Of a DNA stretch of 64,000 bases, positions 34,535 to 44,259 are shown in pieces. Positions within the stretch are counted from its first letter, which is position 1. Every line of letters begins with the position of its first letter. Position numbers and translations under genes: made by a program. The stretch is from Atopsyche davidsoni (lineage: Eukaryota; Arthropoda; Insecta; Trichoptera; Hydrobiosidae). The DNA lies in the NCBI GenBank assembly GCA_022113835.1, contig JAILWY010000002.1, positions 9,216,501-9,280,500 on the forward strand, given 5' to 3'. Below the pieces are notes generated by a model, which did no database searches, was not told where the DNA came from, and saw only the letters and a list, made by a program, of their open reading frames with translations.

Positions 34535-34832
34535 CCTACACACGTCGCGACACAACTTGCAATTTGCCAATATCGTCTTCTTTCTAATTGCAAATGTAGT
34601 CGGCTTTGAATTCACCGCATTGTTTTGTGTGATTCAAACTCATGCGCCATCCTTTAATCCCTCTGCACTCGCAGATTTGGTGTAGGTGTGGCAATAAATG
34701 GAGCCACCAACTTGCAGCTAGTCAATAGCGTCCTGCGTTTCGTTGTTTACTTAGGCAAAACCAAAAAAATATACCCAAAATAAAGGGATGCTATGGGCTA
34801 GCTGCATGTTGTGTCGCGAGGGGTGTAGAGGG
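34535..34832. mobile_element. MITE with CGTCGCGACACAACTTGC-type inverted ends, copy 1
   Basis: The left end is CCCTACACACGTCGCGACAC... and the right end is its imperfect complement ...GTGTCGCGAGGGGTGTAGAGG. Internal blocks (CAACTTGCA, GTCAATAGCGTC, GGCTAGCTGCA) are shared with the element at 58,228-58,390, though here part of the left end is present twice (a second CCAACTTGCAGCTAG at about 34,708), suggesting a nested or duplicated copy. There is no transposase. Superfamily unassigned. Confidence 0.6.
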
Positions 34833-36756
34833 ATTTAGTATGAAATAACAATTTCTACAAATTCTACATTAAAAAAAACAATCAAATTGTTATATGAACT
34901 TCTAATGTTAGCATTCGTGTATGGCACGTCAAATGTCGCGATTCTCAAATTTGTGATTTTGAAAAAGGAAGCCGCCAGCCCTGAAGCTTTAATATTTGAA
35001 TAAATTCGAATCGAAATTCAAAATACAATTCAAATAAAGAACAGGGCTCGGCGTCTCCCATTCAGCCGTCCGGCGTGGAGCGGCGTGGAGCGGAGGAGAC
35101 GTCTTGTTACGCGGGGCTGGCCGCTGTCCTGGCCGCCCTCCTGGCCGCCGTCCTGGCCGCCCTCCTGGCCGCCCTCCTGGCCGCTGTCCTGGCCGCTCTC
35201 CTCGCCGGTGATTGTTTCTTTTGGCGATTATCGGCGTGAAGTTAGTTACGAATGCGGCCATTGTCGCCCGCGGCCGGACAATCCACCCGCTTTGGGGCGA
35301 ATTTAAAATGTAATTAAATAAGTAATGTCATTCTTTCACCCCCCGAAATGACCATTATTTTCTTCTAGCGCTCGGTAAATCTGGGAATCTAAATGTTAAA
35401 CGGCGAGCAGACGTGGAATTCGATCTGAATTCGTTTGTAATTTGATGGGCTGTGAATGAAATGGAGTGCATACAGCTCACCTATAAATGCAAAGGAAAAA
35501 GAGCTATTTAAATTCCCGTCGCGTAAAGCTCTCTCGGTGTAGAATACGGATGGAAAATTACATGAATTCCGTCGTATACTATCTTTCGTTATACCGATGA
35601 TAGGATCCAAACTCTAACTTACGTATTAGTAATTAAATGTACTACCTATCGCGTTGCATTACTTAAAATATAGTATTATTTTTCAAAGGTAATTTTTTTT
35701 AAAATTAGTAATACAATAAAACATATATTTAGGTTAACGAATACCTAACGGTGGTGATAGATTGTTTTTGTCCTTTGATGCCGACAAGAGATCTTACTTG
35801 GCTTACTTATCATGAAATAAGTAAACTAACTTATGTGTTGTGTTTTCATGTTTTAGCGGTCGATAAAGATTGCCAGAAAGCCTCTTTTGCGTCATTTCTA
35901 CATTTTTTAATAGTTTACGAAACCTTCTTTAAAATGCCAACCTTGAATGTTGGAAAACCGAATGGGAACATCACTGGATATTCTTTAAATAAAAATATTA
36001 AAACTATTGTCAGAAAGCCTCTTTTGACCATTTTCTAACACTAACCTTGCTTGTTGGGAAAATTAGTCGCGTCTGAATAAAAATGTGAGAAAATTAAAAA
36101 TATTCATTAAATGAATAATCATAATTGTCCGATTGAACATTGGGACATAATGTAGATATAATAGTATCCATATCGAGGTCTGGTGTGGTCGCAGAATTAT
36201 CAGCGCAAGATCAACATTGGCGGCGTCCGTGGGAAGGCGGCCTCGGCGCTGGTCGGCGCATTCCGCGCCATTCCCATTTACGGTCAAAAGTTAATACGAA
36301 TTGATGTTTCATATGTAAACGCATCTGCTGCCCTGGTCGCTGCGGTTAATTTAGTGCAATGCGTTTCACGCTTTATGGGAGAATTGTTTGTAATATCGGA
36401 TTACGATTAAAGGGACGCAGTCGATAAAGAGGGAATTCATCCCTCCCCGCGCCCCGCTTGTCCCCCGACGCCTCGGAATCTCGCGTCGGGTATCCGATGG
36501 CCGTGTTTTTGTCTCTAATCGAGGCTTAAGGATCTTTCATTCGAATCATGCCACATTAATGTGTTTTAAAATTCGACATTTTCAATTATTTTTATTTGGC
36601 GACCAAAAAATACGACTTTAAAATCTTTATACCAACTGCAAAACGTATTGAATATTCTTGATAAATTTGGAATAAAAATGCTCAAACAAATACTTAAGAC
36701 AGCTATACTATACTAGGCGGAGAATTGAGGCGCCAGAAATGTGGCTATATAGTTTA
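34833..36756. other. Gene-free stretch with a 12-bp minisatellite
   Basis: GC-rich islands at about 35,040-35,300 (holding the minisatellite at 35,117-35,200) and 36,190-36,520. The phrase CAGAAAGCCTCTTTTG occurs twice, near 35,873 and 36,010, each followed by similar text, so a local duplication of about 140 bp is present. No gene seen. Confidence 0.5.
35117..35200. repeat. 12-bp minisatellite (CTGGCCGCYSTC)n
   Basis: Seven consecutive 12-bp units such as CTGGCCGCCCTC and CTGGCCGCTGTC. Because the unit is a multiple of three, it opens spurious repetitive reading frames on both strands. No gene structure surrounds it. Confidence 0.9.
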
Positions 36757-36761
36757 GTTAT

Positions 36762-36805
36762 GCATCTGATGATGACCTAGTCCATTTGGTCGAAAGTAGT
36801 AATGC
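36762..36805 (+). ncRNA. Hammerhead-ribozyme-like motif, slightly decayed
   Basis: GCAT, then CTGATGA (36,766-36,772), an extra T, stem II GACC...GGTC (36,774-36,777 with 36,788-36,791), GAAA (36,792-36,795), a tiny stem III ending GTA, then ATGC (36,802-36,805) pairing with the first GCAT as stem I. This order is that of a minimal type I hammerhead. The extra base after CTGATGA and a mismatch in stem III reduce confidence in activity. The motif stands just upstream of an RTE remnant and is related to the copy at 46,301-46,345. Confidence 0.5.
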
Positions 36806-36884
36806 AAAAAATTTAATAAACTCAAAGTGAAGACAAAATACAAAGGTACTTTTATCATTATATTAATGGATCTTCACTAATCAA

Positions 36885-37295
36885 ATGCCTTGTCCCTCAA
36901 CAATATTATATAGAAGAAACCTTAAAATACCATGGGTTGACCGCGTCACAAACGAGAGAGTCTTGCACATAATGCGCAAAGAAAGAGAACTCCTGAAGAT
37001 GGTAAAGAAGTGGAAGGTCTCCTATTTTGGCCACATTTTTGGAAACAGTAAGTATAGCATCCTACAGCTGATTTTACATGGACATATCGAAGGAAGAAGG
37101 GGCATTGGAAGGAGGAGGTTTACGTGGATGCGGAATTTGCGCCAGTGGCTGGACTTCGAAAGTAAGGCCGAATTAGTGAAACTGGCCCAGGATATAAATA
37201 TGCTTGATGAAATAGTCACCAACTTTATTGAAATAGTCACCAAATTAGGAGAGGCATCAGAAGAAAAAGTTTGCCTTGTTGATATATTTTTGTGA
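36885..37295 (+). mobile_element. RTE-like non-LTR retrotransposon remnant, 3' end of the reverse-transcriptase ORF
   Basis: An open frame of 136 codons encodes the region after the reverse-transcriptase domain typical of RTE-type elements: RRNLKIPWVDRVTNERVLHI, KKWKVSYFGHIFGNSKYS, HIEGRRGIGRRRFTWMRNLR. The palm domain is absent, so only the 3' end is present. The hammerhead-bearing unit at about 36,757-36,893 abuts it directly. A related C-terminal piece (AELIKLAQDKDTFFEMITN) is at about 60,340-60,450. Confidence 0.75.
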
Positions 37296-40200
37296 TATTT
37301 ACTTCTAAAAGTATTTTCTTAGAGGGGAGACCTAAACTAATGGAATTGGGTCTCAAGCTTTATAAGGTGATAGACAACGCTTTCATTTAGAATGCTTGAC
37401 TAGTGTAGTTTTATATTTTTTATGCCAAAATTTTATCATATATCATTTAACATATTTATTCAAACTTCATTTTCATCTAGGGCCCAAAACCAAACCATCG
37501 AAAATAATTTCAATAATAATAATAATATGAGGTTTATCAACAATTATTTGTTAACAGAATACAATACTATTTATTTAATTTTTAGTCTACAGATATTTTA
37601 AGGTGACGAAGTGGAGAGTGGAGTGGGAGATTTCCATACAAACTCGTCAAAGGCTCTCCCATATTTAAAGCATAGATTCCAAGATCAATAGCATAACTGA
37701 ATGTTGACTAGACAATAGCACTTAAAGTTATATATCAAAAAAAAGTCTAGTGCAAAGAAAACACAGACATTTTCATCGATTTGTTGACTTTGAATTTTGT
37801 TTATTAACCGTTCGGTGCCATTGTATACTTTGGATGTTTGTTTTGTTTCAAGTGAATACTTTGGTATTTGAGAGCGATAAAAATGTGTTCGCTTCAATCC
37901 CAAATAAGAAAATTACAAATCGCTACCGACAACGCACGGTGAAAAGACCCGAACCGCGAGGGCGACATAAATCGCCGGGGAGCTTTATGTAACTATCATT
38001 CGGTACGGATACCTGCCGTGGCCCGATCATGTTCGCGACTGGAATAAAAGGAGGAGGTCAAGCGGACACGGGCTCCTCGTTGGCCGCGCGACAAGCGACA
38101 CCCGCGGCCCTCCGAGCCCTCCGGCCCTCGGTACCGACACCGGTACCGCTCCGGAACACGCCCGGCCTGCCCGCGAGTGCCTCCTCGACACACACGGCCT
38201 CCCCGTATACGGCATGCGGACATAATCAAATTTAAATAAATTATAGGTGGCTTTCCAGGTGTTATGTTTACAAACTGCATGCTCGCTATCGACGTTCTGC
38301 CCAACGCGAAAGAAACCCCTGCCTGCACTGTTCTTTCTCAGTGACAGAAATGAGGTTGTGTATTCGTTTTCACACAAATGGCCATACTCAACATTCATCC
38401 TACCATACCGATAATTACAAAGAATCGTAAAGTATAATTTAATGTATTAAAAAAAAAACATGCATGCGTTTAATCCGGTGTGTACATAGGCAATGTTTCA
38501 GATGAAAAATTGCAATTTCCCAAATATCCAAAAAAAATACAATTACCGTAGGCAAGAATTTTATTCCAATGAAGTAATTCAGAATCGGGAATCAAGAACC
38601 CAACCACGACTCGACAATTCGAAATAGCAGCGGCTCCTGTTAAAAATATCAATTACTGGATAGATGGCCTGTAAAAGCGGTTTATTGGCCATATAACACG
38701 GCGCACGGGGCTCACGGGGGGCGGAGCGCCCGCTAAAGTGGTCGTTACACTCATTTAATGTCCGCCTGTAATGATGGGATTTTTACCTTTTATTTTAGGG
38801 GCCGCGGTCTCGCTAAGCTCGGGAGATGCGCCATTAAGAGGGATGCTCGGCCGGGGTGGGTTTACGTGCACCTTTACGACGCCCGCGGACGCAAGAGCGG
38901 AAAAGTAATTGAAGATCGGGCCGCAGGGCTCTTCCGGGCGAACCCCTTGACAGTCCATCAAAATAAACGCTGGAACTTGCTTTATGTCCTGCGGCTTTAT
39001 GGCAGCGACGAGGTTTTCCATTGATAAACACCTCACGCGACCGCTCTTCATAATACCGATCCGCTCATACTTATCCAGTTTTTCTTGTTAACGCTCTGAT
39101 ACCGCTTATCAGAAACATCAATCCAAACTTGAGTTACTAGAACTATCGACGCATGATTTTGTACTCACTTTTAACTCAACACAGTATCGGTTTGATATTA
39201 GAGTATGATATGCAACACAAGAAATAAAAGTCATGCAAAAAATGAAAAGCAGGCTTCGGCTTCTTTCATTACCAATGTTTGGCAGTCTCTAGAAAAACAT
39301 AACTTACTAGAACCACCAAGAATACCAAAGCATCGAGTTCTAGTTCTAGCAGTAAGAAAAGCACAACTTTTTTTGTGAAACAATTAAAAATATACATTAA
39401 ACTATAGCTGTGTCATTAAGGCTGTTATTCTGAGCTCCAAAAGGAAGTTCCATTTGTCCCTAATCCAGAAAGCGACACCCGCCTTATATCTTACTAGAAT
39501 ATATTAAGATAGAGAAATTAAGTTTCACAATACACCGTCGGATTAATTTGAATTGCTCATCAAATTAATAGCGCTGCGCTGTGGGGGAGGGCGTGGGCGG
39601 GGGTTGGGGGTGGAAACGGAAAACAATTTCACTGATTTTCCGGCAGACTTGCCATCTCATTACAATACGTCGCGCCGCGTCATCCGCCCAGATCAACTCT
39701 GCGAAGCCTTCCGAGGAAATATCTAACATACCCCGCGAGCACGCGAGCCCCGGCGTAGACATCCGAGATATTTACTATTATTCAATTTCTATTTTAATCA
39801 TCGTAAAGAAAACCACGCGGCTGGATTCTCGCCGCACGACGCGATTATCTCAAATTAAATAATTCAACGTTCAGCTATGGTTTTCTTAATTATTTAGTTA
39901 ATAGGTGAATATTGAAAACACGTTGAATTATCAATATCGCTTTACATTAGTTTTGCGGTCGTATTGATGTTCGTGCATCAGATTTGTACACACGTCTTTA
40001 ATAGTTATAAGGTAAATATCAATTCAAATTCAAAGGTGGTGATTGTATTAAGGTTATTTAAAATGCTTTTGATATCTGGAAAATCAGATACGAAGAATTT
40101 TATACTTATAAGTATTCATGTTTACTGTTTTAGATTATTCATGCGAAATTAAGAAAATATTTTAGAATAAAAGTTGTTAGATCTCTACGTTAAAAATCAC

Positions 40201-42188
40201 AAATAATATAATAACAAAAACTTATCATTCATATTGTGTTATATTTTAATCACAAAAACAACTTAATTGTAACATATGTCTCTTTTTATTGTTTTATTCT
40301 CGACTGAATAGCGTCGTTGATAATAATTTTCATTATATGAGTATTTACGTTTGTCTATTTTTTGGATTGGACGTCTATCAGATGCGTATTTATTACCCTA
40401 TACGGGTTTATTATATTATTACTAATATGATTAGGCACATTAGTTCATACATAGAAGATGATTTGAAGAAACTCTTAGAAAAATATCATCGTGACTTGTG
40501 TGGCATTTGAACCCACATCCCCATGGCTTACATGGCCGGTGTACTAACCCTTGTACTAACGAACCACTTCCGTTTATCGAGAATTTTTAACAATCATACT
40601 TTACATATGATCACAATCACGAATCACGTTTATTATGACAGTTCATTAAATATGCTACACTATATTTATTATGTAAAAAAAGCTAAGTATGATAAACCGA
40701 ATCAATAAAAACTGTCTTGGAAGCTTTAGTTTTAACAACTACTACAAATATTTTTATTAAAAATTGATTAAACGTAATGACGCTTTTATTTTTACGAAAA
40801 TTGAAATCGTCACGCAGGGTGAGCGCCAAAATAAACCTCCGCGCCGGAGTGAGTCTTGGAGACGAGATATGCAATAAAATTTTCATTCGCGTTTTTCGGT
40901 AAATCCCCGGTGACGGCGGGCGGGGTGCGGGGGAGGGGCGAGGGGTGGGGGGGTTTAAGGGGGTTGCGGGGTGGGGGTAGGGTGCGTGGGGGTGGGGGGT
41001 GGATAAGCCGGCGCGGAATTGTGTCGTGACAGCCTGCAAATTTGAATTCATCCCGCGCGACGTGCCCCGGGCCGCGGGAGCTAATGCGGTCTCAGGGAGG
41101 ATTTCATGATATTTTAATATGTTTGTCTGCTCAGCCCCGCCGCGCCGGAGGAATGAAATACACGCAATTCCCCAAAGCCGCCGTGACTTTTATGATTTTC
41201 GCAGACGAATTCCGGCGTTCTTTATATCGCTTTCCGCTGAAATACATTTGTTTTTTTTTGTTGTTTTTTTTTCATTTATCATTATATTTATATCTCTCGT
41301 GTTTAAATCCTTTTTTCTGGGGATTTTAAATTCTCTTATTCGCCCGTACGGGTGAACCGAGCTGGCTCGTAAACATTTTGATCTATTTGCACCTACTTCG
41401 TGAGTGTAATTTATATACACGTGTTTCAAACATTACGGTTTCACTAAATCTGGATATGGGATACCTGTGGAGCTACTATTTTAAAAAATGTTTTCGTTTC
41501 AAGATTTTCTTGTGTATAAATGATTATCGATGCTGGACTGGATATAAGGTCTGTTAAAAATAATCGATAAATTTATTTAAAGGAGTTCCGATTTCGGGTT
41601 TACAATTTGTTTTTCTAAACACTGTGCATTACCCGTTTTATTCGGCGGAGAAGTTGATATCCCTAGAGAATCATCTCAGTTTTTCACGTGGGGTCGAGCT
41701 ACCTGCGACGCGGGATCTGCCGTCTATTTGACTTGATCATCCAAGTGTATGATGTTCACCTTTATCTTTACACTCAACCACATACTTCCCCAGCTTATCA
41801 TATGAACGTGCTGTCATATAAATTATTAAAATAATAATTTAGTTCAATAAGTTATTTTATGATCATTATTTGTTCTAAAAAGTACTTATATTCGTTGTAT
41901 TTTGTATTAATTTGACCTTACCTTTATCATTTAGTTTAAATAAAATTATAATCGATCTTTATGCTAGAAGCAAAGTGTGACATAAAGATTATCAGTACGT
42001 GACTAATTTGTAAACGTTTAAAAACAAATAAAAATATTACTAAACATTTATGCAACTGTGATTGAAGTTTTCTACATCGACGCTTTATCTAGCACGAAAA
42101 CCAGGTTGTGAGTATTAATTGGCACGTTAGTAAAGCATCGTTTAGTTTACTGCTTAGTTTTCGGGTTCTAATTGTCGGCTCTATTGTG
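37296..42188. other. Gene desert with GC-rich islands
   Basis: No supported gene. GC-rich islands lie at about 37,930-38,230, 38,690-39,050, 39,570-39,850 and 40,810-41,220, the last with a G-rich purine tract at about 40,915-41,005. A tRNA-like SINE head lies at 40,497-40,572. Confidence 0.5.
40497..40572 (-). repeat. tRNA-like SINE head (fragment 2)
   Basis: The minus strand reads TGGTTCGTTAGTACAAGGGT (A-box region), then GTGGGTTCAAATGCC (B-box region). It does not make a cloverleaf. Same class as 18,811-18,875 and 58,928-58,999. Confidence 0.5.
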
Positions 42189-42359
42189 CCGCGTAGTTCC
42201 CAGAGATGCCAGCTGAAGAAAAGTACCGGAAGTCGGCGATTTCGCCAAATTATACTTCATCATGACATTCACTCAGATTTATCGACTTCGAGAAGATTGC
42301 ATTCGAAAATTAATCCATCGTCTTCAGCGACGCCGCCATTATTATCTCAATTGGCTGAG
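42189..42359 (+). pseudogene. Possible upstream exon of the unknown 42.5-kb gene, frame broken
   Basis: An ATG at about 42,205 opens MPAEEKYRKSAISPNYTSS and then meets a stop. In the next frame the text continues as HDIHSDLSTSRRLHSKINPS and ends SATPPLLSQLAE at GAG|GTTTGC (42,359), in phase with the exon starting at 42,543. A +1 shift between the two would make one continuous N-terminus. This could be a sequencing indel, a pseudogenic change, or a wrong exon model; the donor GTTTGC is weak. Confidence 0.3.
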
Positions 42360-42542
42360 GTTTGCCTATTAGGCGCACACGCCTGGACTCACCACAAGAC
42401 CGCCAACATCCAAGGACCGCTTTGACGGCAGTCTTTGATGGAGGTGAAAGAAAACAATACGTGCGCTAAGAAATAATTTGCTTAAATTTAAACTTTATCT
42501 ATTATCATGGACTGTGTAATAACACAAATATAATATTTAAAG

Positions 42543-42928
42543 GAAACTTTCCCCATCGGTATGATGCCTTTGGCTGAACAAATGGTGACTAAGACACGAG
42601 TGCTCTTGTCTCTCTGGGATCCGGGACTAGTGGAGGAAGCACTTGCATTTATTGACATGCATAAAGTCCCTATTCAGTCTGCTGACATGACTGATATTTC
42701 AGACAATAGATCAAACTCTTCGAGGCCACAGGTACTTTCCTTAAATAATGGGTCAAAATGGACTCAAATGACTTTGATTACCCATAAACATCAAATTTTT
42801 GTTTGTTTTAGATTTTATCGCCTTTTAAAAGATTGACACAGCAACTTAGTTTATTAGATCTTAAAAATCCAGATATTGAAGATTTTGCTACACCTTCAAC
42901 ACCTCAAATTTCCTTTTCAATCAAATAA
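42543..42928 (+). CDS. Unrecognised gene, last two coding exons
   Basis: Two exons, 42,543-42,731 and 42,812-42,928, join in frame across a 80-bp GT/AG intron. The first (63 codons) begins after an AAAG acceptor as ETFPIGMMPLAEQMVTKTRV and continues LLSLWDPGLVEEALAFIDMH; the ATG at 42,561 is an alternative start. The second (38 codons plus TAA) reads ILSPFKRLTQQLSLLDLK and ends PSTPQISFSIK. Two overlapping AATAAA signals lie on or just past the stop, which supports a true gene end. The product is predicted soluble, with a helical first part and a Ser/Thr/Pro-rich end that could be a phosphorylated tail. I do not recognise the family. A broken candidate upstream exon is at 42,189-42,359. No signal peptide or membrane segment is seen. 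Confidence 0.5.
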
Positions 42929-42934
42929 AATAAA
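42924..42934 (+). terminator. Overlapping poly(A) signals
   Basis: AATAAA occurs at 42,924-42,929 and again at 42,929-42,934, overlapping the TAA stop of the unrecognised gene. A stop codon this close to the cleavage signal implies a very short 3' UTR. Confidence 0.45.
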
Positions 42935-44259
42935 GTCATTTAAAGTACGAGTCTATATCATCAGTGCTTATATCATACTATATCATAGGCTTCTGGGTGC
43001 AAGGGTATCCGTGTTTTTTGTTTCATTGATAACGGAAACGCTTATATTGGTTTATAGAATTGGCAAGCAAGTGTGCTAATGACTGGATAATGTTGATTTA
43101 TGATTTCAAATTAATCGTTATAGTGTAGCTGTATGTCTAGTTTAGAGTCTGCTTCAGCCTATCGACTTTTAGATAATATATAATATTCGAGCTGAACTAT
43201 CAATTTCAATTACACAAAACTAAAATAAACAACGACAGCGAACCCAACGACTTCCGGGAAATGTTTATTTCCGTTAAAATCACTCGCATTCTCTGGCTAC
43301 ACCTTCGTACATCTCATCCCAGCCGAGTGCGAGCGTTTTGTCCGAACACGGCTCGCTTTGCTTTCCCTTTTGGTGACAGGTGAAAGAAGAAAAAAAGCCG
43401 TGGATATTTGCGACGGTCGGACTCGGCGCTCGGAACCGAGGCTCGGCCACTCTTTCCACTTGACTTTCACTCGCGAGATTCATTTGTGTTGCAGTAATCT
43501 CTTACCGTACATTATAGAACAGTCTCTGCTCTTACGTTGCTCTCTTCCCCGCCAATTTTCGATCTTAAAAAGACATTATGGCAATACTCATGCTTTGAAA
43601 ATTGTTATATGACGTGATCGAAAGGGGAATGCCAGGTCTCACAGTTAAAAAATAAAAGAAAACATTGCTGACAGTATCACTGAAGAATGGCGTTATTTTA
43701 TAACTGAATTCGCGCATGAAAAGATTATGTGTGATTGAAATGTGCGTGTTTTTGTAAATGTATTAATAAAGACGAGTTTTTTTTTGTATATTCTTTTTAT
43801 TATAAAAGTAGAAATGTAGTAACAAAATAATCAACAACAATATCACATTATCTCTGAATACATTCAGATATTAATACAATGAATAACAACGATTGACTTA
43901 ACGAGTGTGCCTCGCTCTACATTGCGGGAAAGTACCCATTTAAAAAAAAAGGTAAAACGACCAGAGCCGGCGTAGCGAGAGAATATTCCACAAGGTTCAT
44001 GGAGGGACATTCTTGATTGTTCTTGCACAAGTGCTGGAAGACAACAGAACGCCGTGAAAAGCGAGGATGAAAATATCGTGATGATTAACAAAGTGAATGT
44101 GTAAAGCGCGTGAAATTATAATCGGTTCTTACATAATTCAAACCGAATATAACTGATGAATAAAAGCGATGAAGGCGGGGTCGGAATGGAAGCAGGTGGC
44201 AAGTTGTAGCAAGCAGCACTCGAGGGGTTAGGAACCGCCGGTGACTACAGATGGTCCGC
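42935..44259. other. Intergenic region
   Basis: Holds one GC-rich island (about 43,290-43,480) and, toward the right, the presumed 3' UTR of the minus-strand cuticle-like gene. A plus-strand TTTATT near 43,796 is a candidate minus-strand poly(A) signal. No other feature seen. Confidence 0.45.

Noticed and set aside
34312..34685. Overlapping Pro/Arg-rich ORFs of 91 and 117 codons
   Set aside because: They arise from the GC-rich 14-bp repeat and flanking MITE; no splice sites, no start context and no recognisable domain.
34989..35306. ORFs rich in GRRPGQRPG or SWPPSWPPSW on opposite strands
   Set aside because: Both are translations of the 12-bp minisatellite, whose unit is a multiple of three.
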